Positions 22,901 through 34,326 of a stretch of DNA of 64,000 bases are shown piece by piece. Under the pieces are notes generated by a model that ran no database searches, was not told the DNA's origin, and saw only the letters and a program-made list of their open reading frames with translations. A program made the position numbers and the translations under genes. Every line of letters begins with the position of its first letter. Position 1 is the stretch's first letter. The DNA is from Larix kaempferi (Eukaryota > Streptophyta > Pinopsida > Pinales > Pinaceae): assembly GCA_027924585.1 (NCBI GenBank), contig BSBM01000764.1, positions 4,256,001 to 4,320,000 of the forward strand, read 5' to 3'.

Positions 22901-24730
22901 ATCCCAAAATCACCAGAAAAGCGGGGCGTTTTGGTTATCTTTTATCCTACACGATTTTCTGGGAACCATCGTCGCCATCAGGCTTCAAATTTGAAGGCTT
23001 CAGTGCCCATCAAAGGCACTTTTACCCGTCATAGAAGGCCAGAGCAAATTTTACCCTACAAATAAAACTTAATTCCATGTAGAGCCCGTCAATAATGAAA
23101 TTGGGTTGAGTTGTGAAAATATGCAACAGAAGGGCAACTGAAAATTCTGCCCATCCCGAGGTTATTAGTGATTCGGACTCCGGAGTAATTACAGTTGGAT
23201 GTCGCCAATGCCACGTCGGTCCCCCGTCCCAGCTGGAATTGGAAAATTGCGACTCTACGAGCTCGATGAGTACTGTCAGAAGGAGTTATGGTGGACTCGG
23301 TGGAGTAACTGAGTTATGGACTATGAACTGTGAAAGCAATTAATGGTACCAACTTACCACCAGACTCCAGACTCGAGATTGGACTCCGTCACTCCAGTGA
23401 CTCCACAGATTACATACGTGTATCGTGGTTACTTGATGCTGGCATTTGGCAGGTGCCGGTGCGATTACCAATTTACCATAGGCGGCTTAGGGCTAGGCCG
23501 GAGCCTAGAAGTGGAGATTCGGAGAACTTGGAAGTTGGAGGTAAAACGTTTTCCAATGAATTTCCTTTTTTTTTATTCATGTCATAAAATTACTGTTAGG
23601 CCAACACGCCTCTTCTGGGGATAGGTGCCGGGAAGAAAGGGCATCGCTGCTTGGAAAGAAAAACTCAAAGCTTTGGCAGTTTAGGTATTACTCGGTTCAG
23701 TATGACTTCCACTGCCATTGGGCGCAATCTAGGGTTTAGATATGAGGTGGAAACACCACTCTTTTTCTTACGTTGAACAAGGTATAGCCGACCCTGTAAA
23801 TCTTGGATGTTTTATAACCATGTGTAAGTGTTGTTCAGGTGAAAAAATTGCTCTGCTTCATCCATTTAATTTCTTCAGATGATCTGCAGTTTGATTTTTT
23901 TTAATTATAAATTACAATTAAGAAGTGTTCGTATTTCTATTTCCATGACAGACTTCCCTGAACCAACGTAACAACCATGCAAGTGGCCTCCGTGACGACA
24001 ACACACTCTTTCATAAGCTCCAACAACTAGATATATGGTAAATCTCTTTACTTTGGAATGAACTCTGATTAAAATATAGTGGAAGCCTCTTCGAATGACA
24101 AAGTTTTTTGAATCGCAACTGGAGGCCCATTAACGATAGCCCAGGGTCCAGGGGCCAGCAAATTGCAATAGCATGACGCATCCATTGAATTTGACTGTAC
24201 GGACGCTATGCCATGAGCATGGATTCGGCCCATCAACCATGTGACCGTGGAGTCTACGGCTCGCCCAGCTAGCTCATTCATGAATCATGCATTATGGGAA
24301 TCGAGAATGGGATAATGGATTGAGAATTTGAAAATTCGAAAGGAGCAGCGACTCGGCCTGGCTTGAGTCTTGAATTTCCACCTGAAGGCATTTGTTTTCC
24401 AGTGCCCCCTTTCGTAACCAGCAATGCTACACCAGCATAGCATGGTTCAACATTCGACTAATCAAGGAGGCCACTGGTGACTGGTAATTTTTGTGAGGTC
24501 AATCTCATTAACCAAAGGGGTTTGGCGGCCAAGGCAAAGGCAAAGGCAAAACTAGTAGGAGTTTCAGCACCAGCACCAAAGGCAGGGGCAATTGCTAAGC
24601 AACTCAGTGATCATTCCTTCCGGTTCCATATCCCTACATGGGTTGAGTTCCAGGTGATGAATGCCAGAATTAGTAGATCTCTTACCTATTGGCTTGAGGA
24701 AGGCAGCTCGTTTAGGGGTCTTCCTTTATG
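22901..24730. other. Unassigned, higher-GC stretch with a possible exon
   Basis: Open frames (23113-23624, 24477-24731) show no domain I recognise. An 86-base segment at 23952-24037 is flanked by a TGACAG acceptor-like and a GGTAAAT donor-like site and is open in one frame (TSLNQRNNHASGLRDDNTLF and onward). A short frame from an ATG at 23702 ends before a possible donor near 23787. These could be relics of a multi-exon gene, but I cannot name one. Confidence 0.25.
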
Positions 24731-24917
24731 AATAAGCCTGCATATTAATTCACATCATTTTCGTCTTGGGTTGTTGGCAAATGGAGAGTTTGGCGAATCG
24801 GCATTGCCAATTTGGCATTGCAAATGGACAAACATCTATGACTATACAGAGGTATGCCAAGCAATTTTGTATTTGTTGCTTCATACACATTTTCAACTAT
24901 AGTAATTTGGTTAAAAA

Positions 24918-25170
24918 AACATTATAGGAAGAATGTAATTTGCATTATTTGTTTCCCTAAAAATGATTTCTCGTTTTCTCTTTCTCAAAACATTATAGAA
25001 AGAGTGTAATTTGCATTATTTGTTTTCCTAAAAAATGCTTTCTCGCTTTCTGTTGTAGAAACGGGTTAGAGTGAGAAAACGGGCTACAGTGAGACACCTA
25101 GGATTTTCACCAAAATATGCTTTGTGATTTGCACCTAGGGTTTTCACCAAAATTTGCTTATTGATTTGCA
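24918..25170. repeat. Two adjacent tandem duplications (71 bp and about 36 bp)
   Basis: A block starting AACATTATAGGAAGAATGTA at about 24918 is repeated from about 24989 (71-base offset). A second block, CACCTAGGATTTTCACCAAA near 25096, is repeated near 25132. Both pairs are imperfect. Confidence 0.85.
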
Positions 25171-25472
25171 GAATGAAAACCCCCCACTTAAACAGATAAA
25201 CGGATAATTAAGGAATTCATATAAACAATAATGAAATTTTAGTGAATTCGACATTCTATTAGTGAATTCAACATTCTATTAGTGAATTTATAAAAACAAT
25301 AATGAAATTTTGATGTAATATTACAATTTGTACTATTACATTTTCAATTGAAAAGAATGATTTATTTTTACACGTCAGCATTGAAGGGTTCGATATCTCA
25401 TAGCCCTTAAAAGTGAAATGCATTATGCGACCCTCCCCTTCAAATTTGATCCCGGCCATTTTCTGTCAAACC

Positions 25473-25620
25473 GTCGCCATCAGGTCCTGCGTGTGTGTTG
25501 GTGGACATCTGACAGAATTATGAGAAGATTGGATCAGTGACACTTACGAAAATATCAAGTCGCCATCAGGTCCTGCGTGTGTGAAACGAAGACGTCATCA
25601 GTGACACTTACGAAAATATC
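25473..25620. repeat. Tandem duplication with an internal deletion
   Basis: GTCGCCATCAGGTCCTGCGT occurs at 25473 and 25559 (offset 86). The following ATCAGTGACACTTACGAAAA occurs at 25533 and 25597 (offset 64), so the second copy lacks about 22 bases. Confidence 0.9.
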
Positions 25621-26514
25621 TGACACTAATCGGCGTTTATTCATTTACATTTCCTGTCATAAATACATATACTATAACCTGTATGCATCAGTAATTACTC
25701 ACGGCTATTATCCTGGACCAGCCTTCTACACTTCTCTATCCTGGTGTTTGCTGCCCGCTCTGTTTAGTTTCGAACCCATGACCTGTTATGTTCCTTAACA
25801 ATTCTTGGTCAATTAATTCCAGTCCCTTTCAATGCACACCCTGTATTGTCAGTTGGGAATGAGAACTCCGTACAGTGATCGGTATGGCTCATGGCCATCC
25901 TTGTCCTTGGGACCGCTCAACCAGCGTCCCTCCTTCTTGGTACCCCGTGGACCCATGTTTATGACATTGCCGACTTTCTTTTTTTTGTTTTTCCCTTTTT
26001 TGGTTGCGTTTGCATCTTAAAACTTTTATCTTTTGATGTTTTGTTGACACATTTCGGGGAAGAGATATTTTATGATGTCAGTTGTGTGTTTTGTAGTAGA
26101 ATTGATTTAGTTAGATTGATTTTTCATTTTGTTTGTTGTTCTTGGTCATATTTGGATAAGAGAATAGCAATGTTTAAAATATGAACCTAAAATGTTTGCG
26201 TTAAGTTTGATTTTAAATTAAAACATGATGTGAATTTGTATACAACATGAAATAACAAATATAAAAAGCATATAATCGTCAAATTTCCAATTAACAGATA
26301 TAGAAAATTTGAAATTCCAGACCTCCGCCGAGAGCCTGCCTCTGTTTGGTTATTGTTCGTCGCCCAGTACCCTCAATATTCCATTGTATTTTATGTGTAA
26401 TTTTTGGTTGAAAAAAGGAAAGTACTTTGAAGTTCACGGGAACCTTTAACGAAGAAGGTATAAATGCACGTTAAAGCATTAAAGTCATGCACAGGGTACA
26501 ATATACTCCATTTG
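25621..26514. other. No gene seen; upstream region of the DUF247 gene
   Basis: Short ORFs at 25577-26184 show no domain. The region is AT-rich with T-runs and may hold promoter or 5' UTR parts of the gene at 27137, but no TATA box can be assigned with confidence. Confidence 0.35.
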
Positions 26515-26690
26515 TTTTTTCTTGAATTTGTTTTAAATCGTCTCTCACTCATGTAAACGACTTTGGTTTTTTCTTGAATTCGTTTGAATCATATCGAATA
26601 ATGTAAAGGAGTTGACAGTGTTTTTTTCTTGAATTCGTTTGAATCATATCGAATAAAGCAAAGGAGTAAGTTTTTTCTTGAATGATGGAA
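26515..26690. repeat. Tandem repeat (52-55 bp units, about 3.3 copies) upstream of the DUF247 gene
   Basis: Units begin TTTTTTCTTGAAT at 26515, 26567, 26622 and 26671. Copies 2 and 3 share TTCGTTTGAATCATATCGAA and a GTAAAGGAG/GCAAAGGAG end. Copy 1 is more diverged and copy 4 is cut short. The array lies about 450 bases before the likely start codon of the only intact gene. Confidence 0.85.
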
Positions 26691-27059
26691 ATGGGAATCA
26701 GTCTTTATAGTTAGTTTGCTTCCATTTACATTTATTCTCTTTTTATTTCTTTCTTTTAAAAGGCTTTGTATATTTTTTCAATTCTTGAAACAACAAATCA
26801 TGTGGCGATTAACGAAAGCGATGGATAAAACAACGAAAGACTAGAAACATTCAATTAAGCACTAGACTTCAAAATGTACAGACGTGAAACACCGACCATT
26901 TTACATGCTTATTCAAATTTATCAAAAACCTTCGAAGTCTACAGCTAACAATAGGTCCAGCAACTCCCCAAACTATGGTCACTACGTGTCCAAACGTGAG
27001 CATTAAAGCCCTGTGTATAGTTTCTTGTGAATCAATAAAAAGAGCTTCATATCATCTCT

Positions 27060-27101
27060 CTGAGAGTTATTTCCTAACATTTTTCTACTATTTCGTTTCA
27101 G
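27060..27101 (+). promoter_or_regulatory. Likely 3' splice site of a 5' UTR intron (DUF247 gene)
   Basis: A branch-point-like TTCCTAACAT near 27071 is followed by a pyrimidine-rich tract and TTTCGTTTCAG, with the AG at 27100-27101. The ATG at 27137 would then lie 36 bases into the next exon. The reading frame is open upstream, but those residues look non-coding. Confidence 0.5.
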
Positions 27102-27136
27102 GAAGCAGAGCTCCTCCTGTTCTCCGACCCTCAAAG

Positions 27137-28852
27137 ATGGAATCCAGCACTAACGTTGTTATACCGAAGATCGACGAAAAATGTTGGGTTATGCAAATTA
27201 AGGAATCCCTGGATGATGTAAGACAACAAGAAGAAGTGGAGGAGTTGCGTGTGTCCGTGTTTCAGGTCCCGAAAGAGTTATTAGCAGTGAAGCGGGAGGC
27301 GTACATTCCCCAGTTTGTTTCCATCGGACCCTATCACCGTTGGGGATGTCATCTCGACGATCATATGGAACGCTACAAACTGGAAGCTGCTTGTAGATTT
27401 CAGAAAAGAATCAACGGATCCAACTTTGAGACCGTCGTTGTGGAGGAGTTCAAGAAGCACGACAAGCAAATCCGGAGATGCTATCACAAGTTGATCGAAT
27501 ACAAGGAAGAAACCTTGGCGTGGTTCATGGCATTGGACGCCGCCTTTCTTCTCGAACATTTGCAGTCTTATGTGAGAAATGCCGACCAAAGCTCCTGCAC
27601 GGACTTCAAGCAGCTGGGACGAGATTTAGATCTATATGGCACCATCTCTGCCCGAAACGCCATTGCCAGAGATGTGATGATGCTGGAAAATCAACTGCCG
27701 CTCTTTCTTTTGCAAAAGCTTTTGGAGTTGCAGTTTGAGGGTTCTAAAGCCAACGCTGAGGAGAGGCTCCGAAGGCTGCTAAGACTTGTATGCCACGAAT
27801 TATCTCCTTTCACCTTCAAGTTACCCGAAGATTCGAAGCTCAGTATAGACAAAAGAGGACACTTGCTGGAGGCGTTGTACTACTCAATCGTTCCTCTTTC
27901 CAGCAATCAAAACCCTAGTCTAACTGAACAAGAAATTAGCGATGCGTCTGATGCATCCGACGTGTCAACCTTTATACACGAGTCTGAACAAGAAAACGAT
28001 GCGCCTGTTGCATCCGACGTGTCAACGGTTTCACGATTATGCTTCAGTTTAGTATGGGAGACTCTCTCCGCTTTCAAGGTTGGCCCTGCCAGAGCGCTGA
28101 ACGGGAGGCCTCTGCAAGTTGTGAAGAGGTTGCCCTTTGCTACTCTTTGGAAACTACCTGTTCTGCGTTCGTTTAAGAGACGCTTGGCTTTTACTGACAA
28201 TGAAGATGCCAACAAAACTAAGGAGGAGGGAGAAGTGGAAGAATCCTCTGTTCAGTTCATACCGCCCAGGAGAGACGAATTGGTTATTCCATCTGTGGCC
28301 GATTTATACTTTGCAGGTGTCAGATTCTCTGTTACCGATGGGGACCTCACCAAAATACGATTTGATAAGGAAACTGCCACTCTTTATCTCCCAGAAATAA
28401 AGTTGGGCACCAACACAGATGTGATCCTCAGAAATCTGGTCGCATTCGAAGCTTATGTGGCACCTGGTGGGCTTGTTTTCAGACGATACATCGATTTCAT
28501 GAACGGGATGATTGACACAGAAGAAGATGTGAGATTGCTGAGCAAAAGGGGAATTATTTCCAACCACCTTCAAAATAACATAGAGGTTGCCAACCTTTTT
28601 AACAGCATGGGTAAGTGCGCTGATCTCACAAAAGTTGCTTATCTGGACAAAGTTATAAAGGATTTAAATCGTTATCATAAGAATCGATGGAAAGTTGTGG
28701 TCGTGGAATCTGCGAACAAATTTGTATTCAGGTCCTGGAAATTTCTATCTCTTGTAGCTGCAACGATACTTTTGCTCCTGACATGCCTGCAGGCATTCTG
28801 CTCTGTCTATGATTGCACGTGCTCTGTCTCTAAGTGCAAAATGCCCCGCTAA
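27137..28852 (+). CDS. DUF247-family membrane protein
   Basis: An uninterrupted 571-codon frame carries the DUF247 signature in order. These include FQVPKELL, AYIPQFVSIGPYHRW, HMERYKLEAACRFQKR, ALDAAFLLEHL, DVMMLENQLPLFLLQKLLEL, then near the C-terminus IPSVADLYFAGVRF, LPEIKLG, VILRNLVAFEAY, FMNGMIDTEEDVRLLSKRGI and a final hydrophobic helix (FLSLVAATILLLLTC) with a short cysteine-rich tail. The family has mostly unknown function; members are plant-specific and probably anchored by the C-terminal helix. I chose the ATG at 27137 because homology begins soon after it, and the 54 upstream codons include a likely intron end. The length is at the upper end for the family. The extra length lies in an acidic middle insert (about residues 258-300) with a partial internal duplication (SDVSTF...SDVSTV), and a basic linker follows. 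The codons are clean, which suggests a functional gene. No second gene lies nearby. Confidence 0.88.
   Translation: MESSTNVVIPKIDEKCWVMQIKESLDDVRQQEEVEELRVSVFQVPKELLAVKREAYIPQFVSIGPYHRWGCHLDDHMERYKLEAACRFQKRINGSNFETVVVEEFKKHDKQIRRCYHKLIEYKEETLAWFMALDAAFLLEHLQSYVRNADQSSCTDFKQLGRDLDLYGTISARNAIARDVMMLENQLPLFLLQKLLELQFEGSKANAEERLRRLLRLVCHELSPFTFKLPEDSKLSIDKRGHLLEALYYSIVPLSSNQNPSLTEQEISDASDASDVSTFIHESEQENDAPVASDVSTVSRLCFSLVWETLSAFKVGPARALNGRPLQVVKRLPFATLWKLPVLRSFKRRLAFTDNEDANKTKEEGEVEESSVQFIPPRRDELVIPSVADLYFAGVRFSVTDGDLTKIRFDKETATLYLPEIKLGTNTDVILRNLVAFEAYVAPGGLVFRRYIDFMNGMIDTEEDVRLLSKRGIISNHLQNNIEVANLFNSMGKCADLTKVAYLDKVIKDLNRYHKNRWKVVVVESANKFVFRSWKFLSLVAATILLLLTCLQAFCSVYDCTCSVSKCKMPR
27914..28031 (+). 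repeat. In-gene partial duplication in the DUF247 insert
   Basis: GCATCCGACGTGTCAAC occurs at about 27952 and again at about 28011. Each copy lies near a TCTGAACAAG(A) stretch and a GATGCG codon pair. It encodes the repeated acidic ASDVST motif and keeps the frame. Confidence 0.75.
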
Positions 28853-30180
28853 CCCTTTTGAACACTAAACAGGAGGTACGTACCAGAGTCTAATTGTGAT
28901 TAGCAGCAAAGTAATTAGTCGATATGTTATAAGTTGATTGCAACTTTATCCGATTCATGTCAATGTGTTATTTGAAAAATAGATCTCTGGATTAGGTTTT
29001 GATTTTGTGAAATGAATATCTGCAAGGTGAACAGTTGTGAGCATACAGATCAGTAAAGTAAGTTGTATGACATTCGGAGAAAAAAGCGGAAGATGGCGAT
29101 AGTCATGCAATGCATTTATCAAATCCATGACGTGCTAAGAGACTGTCGACGTGCATATTATTAATTTAGGTGAGAATGTCCTGTATAATTGTATTAATTT
29201 AGGTGATCCTTGCAGTATTTAAGTCTTATTATAAAGCTTTTGGTAGCTTGATGTTTACATTCAGAATGAATGATGTGTATTCATGAATGGTGTGTATTGA
29301 TTGAATGAGTAGTGTATACTCTTCATATACACGTACGTACATTTTAAATATATACATATATTATTATAGTTGCCCAGGCAGGGATATTGTAATCGACTAA
29401 TTGCCAATTTCTTTTGACTTTTAATTAGTTTTAAAAATTTGAAACTATTTCTATAATGTTTTGTAAAGTTGTAAAAAAAGTTTATATTAAATTAAATATT
29501 AAGAAATTTAAAAATTAATTTTATGTTTTTTGAAAATATAAATTCTTTTTTATAATAAATATAAAAGGATTATTTTTATCTGAATTAAAATAAAATTAAT
29601 TTTAAAATTTTAAATTAAAACTACCAAATGCCAAGTTTCTATGTATTTATAGCGATCCTTAAACACCAGACAGACTCCTCGCCTTTAAGACGTAAGACGA
29701 GTATGTGCTTTCTCGCATTGTAATGTGAACTTGGAATGGTTCCACACATTCTGGAATAATCAACCATAAATTACAACGTTTTGTTATTTATCCTTTCAAA
29801 TTTTATTTTTTCTAGATAACTAAACATATATTCTCTACCATTATCTCATGCCTCTCACAAAGGGACCACTTCTGATGAGATAATTGTAACCAGTTGTTGA
29901 TTATGGCATCAGTCGCGATACCTGTAAGCATAAATAGAGAAGGAATGAAACAATACTCACTGACCAGCAGCATTAGGGTCCTTGCATGAGCATAGTACAC
30001 TATTACAATAATGATACATATGGGCTGCATTTTCATCTCCAACATTAGATGGGCTAGTAATATTGATCAAATTTCTTCTGTGGGAAAATAATTTCGACAA
30101 ATAAACTATTTTATAGCAGTAGAAACAAAAATCAAACATGGATATATGAGCATGGAAGCTTTCATAGTGTGTTCACATTG
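28853..30180. other. 3' flank of the DUF247 gene; no gene seen
   Basis: The first few hundred bases are presumably 3' UTR. No clear AATAAA can be assigned. The rest is AT-rich with short ORFs only. Confidence 0.45.
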
Positions 30181-30342
30181 TGCTTGATTTTTTGGATTTT
30201 GCATTGTGTTTGAATTTAAAAATGATTGTGTTTAAAGTCTGACAAAGTGCAAAATCCAAAAGATCAAGCAGAATTTTTGGATACCCAATTCTATTGACAG
30301 AGGATGCTTGATTTTCTGGATTTTACACTGTGTCAAAGTTTA
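30181..30342. repeat. Hairpin plus a third copy of its arm (MITE-like)
   Basis: An arm starting TGCTTGATTTTTTGGATTTT at 30181-30220 pairs with its near-perfect inverse ending CCAAAAGATCAAGCA at 30231-30270, around a 10-base loop. A third copy (TGCTTGATTTTCTGGATTTT) runs in direct orientation at 30305-30342. No target duplication is evident. It could be part of a MITE or a small inverted duplication. Confidence 0.75.
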
Positions 30343-32809
30343 ACCAAAATAATTCTTAAAATAGTAACCGTTATAACGAGTACTGATCAACTTTAGATAC
30401 TGACAACCTGAAAAACCAAAAATGCATAGTTTCTAGCTTCAATTTGTTCCTGTCTACAACAGTTAAAGTTCTGTAAAGGGCTAGATAACCGAGGAAGTTA
30501 AATGCTATTAAAAATTCAAAAGGATACAGATAGACCATGGATATTCTCTGCTTTATTTGTTTTTAATTAGGATTTTTTTTAAATAGGATTATCGATAAAG
30601 ACAAATCAAAACTCATATTACATATTACTCTTCTCTTCAGAAATTATTCTTTACGGTTAATGCTTTCCTCAGTTTATTCTGCTTTGCAATGTTTTTTTAA
30701 TGTCTTTGGCTCCTCTCCGTTGTTCAACCACTTTTAAATTATTCTTTGCGTTCATGTTTCTTAGTTGTTTTAGTATGAAGATGGGTTTCTAGCAGTGCCC
30801 TGAAGTGGTCTTCGAACTTTGCAATTTAAAAGAAGGTCTTCAAATACATCAGGGAAGGACGAGTATTGAAAAATGTTGAAAGAAGGTTGCATGTTTCTGA
30901 CTAGGCTTAGGAGAAAAGTTAAAATATATCAGAAAAAGCGGATAGGCCAGAGTTATAGGAATTATGGACTTTGATGGGGTGGGGGCAAACAACTGTTACT
31001 TGGAACTATAAATCAAAAATTAAAGAAATATTTGACTTTAATATTAGCCAAAACCTTAACATTTGAGATATAAGAGACTTTGATAAATCAAAATAACTTG
31101 CAACATGCAACCATTTTCAGTATATCATTTCTTTTGAAAAATATATATTATATTATTAAAAAAAATGGATTTTCTTTAAAGATATATTATATTAAAATTA
31201 GAAATTGAAATAAACTATATATTAATTATAAAAATAATTAAATATTTTTTATTCATATATAATATTTTAATATGCTTTTTTTTTAATATCATTATAAAAT
31301 AATCAAAGTTGACAACATTATATATGACAAGGTTCATTATAAGATTGTGAAACCATGGATATTTGTTGGTAGAATATTTATGAGTGGAAATCTGAAAATA
31401 TAGTGGTGGAACCATGATCATTGTTTACAAAACCATGAAAAAAGTTGGTGCAACCGTAAAAATTTGATGGGACCACGAACATTTGATGGTGGAACCATGA
31501 ACAAAAAAATTCTAAAACACTTTAATATCTGAATAAAGATTATACTAATGGTTTAATAAAGATAACTATAATTTTAAATTTAAAGATTACAAATTCTTCT
31601 TATTCAATATTTCACTTTGGAGTCAACTTCGTCAATTATGTAGACAAAATTAAATCATGTCATCTAAGGGAAGAATGTCATCTGTATATAGAAACCATCT
31701 TCAACCTTGTAGCAAAGGTTGAAATCCGCATCATCCGTGGTGATCATTAAACTCATCAAATGACTATCGATCCTGGGTACCTGTATAGAGCTTTCTTCAA
31801 TCATGTGATTCTCTATCGAATCCTGGGAGTTTGCTCGATTCACACTTCTTCTTTAATTACACCATTAAGAAAACAGTCTTGTCTAGCCACTTGGAGCAAA
31901 CATCTTATCATGATTCTCTCTCTTTCTAAGAGAATCCTCTAACTACGAGCCTTCTATAATACGTTTGATTTGTAAGTCTTTTTGTTGAACATCCATCACT
32001 TGTTCTTTGGAACACGTGTTCATCATCCTTCTTTTGTAGATCATAGCACATGATCTTTCCTACAAATCAAGGTTACTTACATGATTAGTAATACTTCATA
32101 ATCATCACATCATGTTGACATGATAACCTATTGTGCATACAACTATTACGAGCAATATCATTTACTTTTCAGAGATTCAAGAGGTAATTCAAATAACAAC
32201 TCAAATACTTATCTTGTATGTTTGTGTGGTTTCCCCCTCTTGATAGCATCGTGATTATATGTCTTTGAACTTCTATCCATCTGGGACCACTATGCATGCT
32301 GAAGTGTGCACTAGTGTTATCATTGTGTCATCCTCAAGATCTCGCACATAATCATACATACTGTCAAGCACTCTATTTGCAGATAAATTAATACCAAACA
32401 CACAGAGTATATGAAATTTATTGTCAACCCGAGAAAGTCTTTTTATTTCAAAGGATAAGTGCACAATATATGCTTAAACACAAAACCATTAGAAGTGAAT
32501 ACTTTTATCTTCTATCATTCATGTTCATCCCAAGAATCTATGCAATCCCAATTGCCTTCTAACTGCTATACTATAATTCTTTTCTATTATGCATCAAGAA
32601 GAAATGGTATCAGATCTAATCAACGATTGCAAAAAGGAAATCTCATTCGCATTCTAAAATAATCACTTGTCTAATCTAATCAAGCTGGGAATCATAAAGC
32701 ATGAACTGAACATTACTCTAGAATTTCAAATGAAAGAGATTGAAGCAACTGTTCTAAGAAACTGAATTGCAAAATAGAAATCAATCAACACATAACAGGA
32801 AAGCTAAAT
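30343..32809. other. No gene seen (AT-rich)
   Basis: No coding similarity is seen. A cluster of degenerate GGTGGAACCATGA-type motifs lies at about 31350-31500. A lone TGGTATCAGATC near 32605 resembles a primer binding site but has no LTR end in front of it. Confidence 0.45.
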
Positions 32810-33783
32810 TGTAAGAGCTCCTGGGATCACGTCTCAACTGGAGGATGAACACGGCAGTGTGAACAGAAATTGAAATGTGTAAAGCAACCCTGACTCAGTC
32901 GACTATTATTCTATACCATTCACCAATCTCACAGAAATTTAATCTTTTACTGAGAAATCCACACAATAAATATTGCTGCTGCGTGCAAAAGAAAGAACAA
33001 AGCATCACACAATAAGAAAGATAAAATCCTAATTTAACTCAGCAATCTCTGTGGAAGACGGGCCCAGTCTTCACACAGAGACGCTGGTTGAACAACACCC
33101 TCTTTAACTCAAAAGTAACCCCTTATATTAACAGAAGAATGGGTACACAGTTTGGCTTGGCTGCTAATACAAAATAAATTAATTGTTTGCTGTTCAACCC
33201 CTGGGTCGAGGCAACTCCCCATATTTATACATACAAATTGTAACATCTAATCCTATAATTGGGCAGCCATGAAGATCTCTGATCTTCAGGCGCCCTAAAT
33301 AACTAGCTGTTACCATGCGTGGCAGAACAGAAATATCCAAATATGAGAAAGTTATTAATTGACCCAAGAGTGACGGTCCTTCCAGCTTACAGCTAGACTC
33401 GAGCAGAAACATACTTAAGATAGCAAATTCTGTTACAACTACCCTGTCACAGCTGTGTTTTGATTGATGATTCGAGCCCCAAGGATCCCTTCTATAAGCA
33501 ATGAACGTCCCTTCCTTCATGACTTGTTCAGCTCCGATCTTCCTGGAGTCTATTTGTCTCAACTACCTTCATAAATCGCATCATGTTAGCACAAATTAAG
33601 AGATGCACAGCTTTAATTATCACAATCATAAGTATTAATACAATAAAACAATAATCGGCCATACCTTGGTAATTTGGGGAATAAGATGAGGACAATAAGT
33701 CTAATTGCCAAGATAATTGGTGTAGGACAAGGGCAGGGAAGATGATAAATGATGATAAAAAAGGGCCAATTCTGGGCTCAACA
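32810..33783 (-). repeat. Probable 3' LTR of the minus-strand OTA-type gypsy element
   Basis: On the minus strand it starts TGTTGAGCCC at 33783, directly after a purine tract. A TATA-like TATAAATATGG lies near 33225 and another TATAAGG near 33122. A possible end, GGAGCTCTTACA, lies at 32810. GGGTTGAACA at 33191 is an alternative end that would give a 593-bp LTR with better inverted ends but an improbably short R-U5. No second copy exists in the window. Confidence 0.5.
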
Positions 33784-33797
33784 TCTCCCCCCAACTA
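33784..33797 (-). promoter_or_regulatory. Polypurine tract of the OTA-type element
   Basis: The minus strand reads GTAGTTGGGGGGAGA immediately before TGTTGAGCCC, a standard plus-strand primer site next to a 3' LTR. Confidence 0.75.
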
Positions 33798-34050
33798 CCC
33801 TGTTGCATGTCCTCATGCAACAACCTGCATCTGAATCGTGAACTGAGCTCTATCCAGGAGAGAGGAAGGAATGTAGGGAACTCAGGCATCTCATCTATCT
33901 TTTGAAAGGCTTCTGTGAGTAACCCAGCATCTTCCAACTTCACTGTTTCCCTTCCACTGCTACTTGCTGATATCTGGGAATGCACTTGGTGTGGTGGGAA
34001 TCTTTCTGCGGTCTCATTATGCTATGCCTGGGGGAGTTGAAAAAAAATCC

Positions 34051-34326
34051 TCAATCCGAATCCAACTCAATGACATCTCTAGGAGGTGGAAGCACTGGTT
34101 CTTGTGGGACAATGTCTTCCAGCACATCTAATTTTAACAGGAGAGTTGCTGGTTCTTGTGTAACAGCAACATCCTTTAAACCTTCTTCAGCAGCTACCTT
34201 TATTGCTTTTGGAGACACTGGTTCTTGTGTAACAGTGTCTTCTTTGTCCTTCTGCTGCTGAGACTGGATATCCTTTTCAAATTGCAGCTCCTCCTCCAAG
34301 ATTTCAGTGTCACCGGAGCATGGTGT
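34051..34326 (-). pseudogene. Same-frame C-terminal continuation of the accessory ORF
   Basis: After the TAG at 34327 the frame stays open for 91 codons to a TGA at 34051-34053. It carries more of the tail repeats (EDTVTQEPVSP, VAVTQEPATLL, DIVPQEPVLPP). Shared repeats across the stop codon argue that one protein was split by a nonsense change. Confidence 0.6.

Noticed and set aside
24069-24281. Minus-strand 70-codon ORF
   Set aside because: No recognisable domain and no splice or promoter support.
26975-27136. N-terminal extension of the DUF247 ORF from an ATG at 26975
   Set aside because: The extension spans a likely intron end (branch point, pyrimidine tract, CAG at 27099-27101) and shows no family similarity; the ATG at 27137 fits better.
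32605-32616. Primer binding site-like TGGTATCAGATC
   Set aside because: No LTR end (CA) or LTR-like structure lies directly before it and no gag follows.
33701-33985. Minus-strand 94-codon ORF over the OTA polypurine tract
   Set aside because: It runs across the PPT into the LTR and has no domain; a short coding tail cannot be excluded but is not supported.
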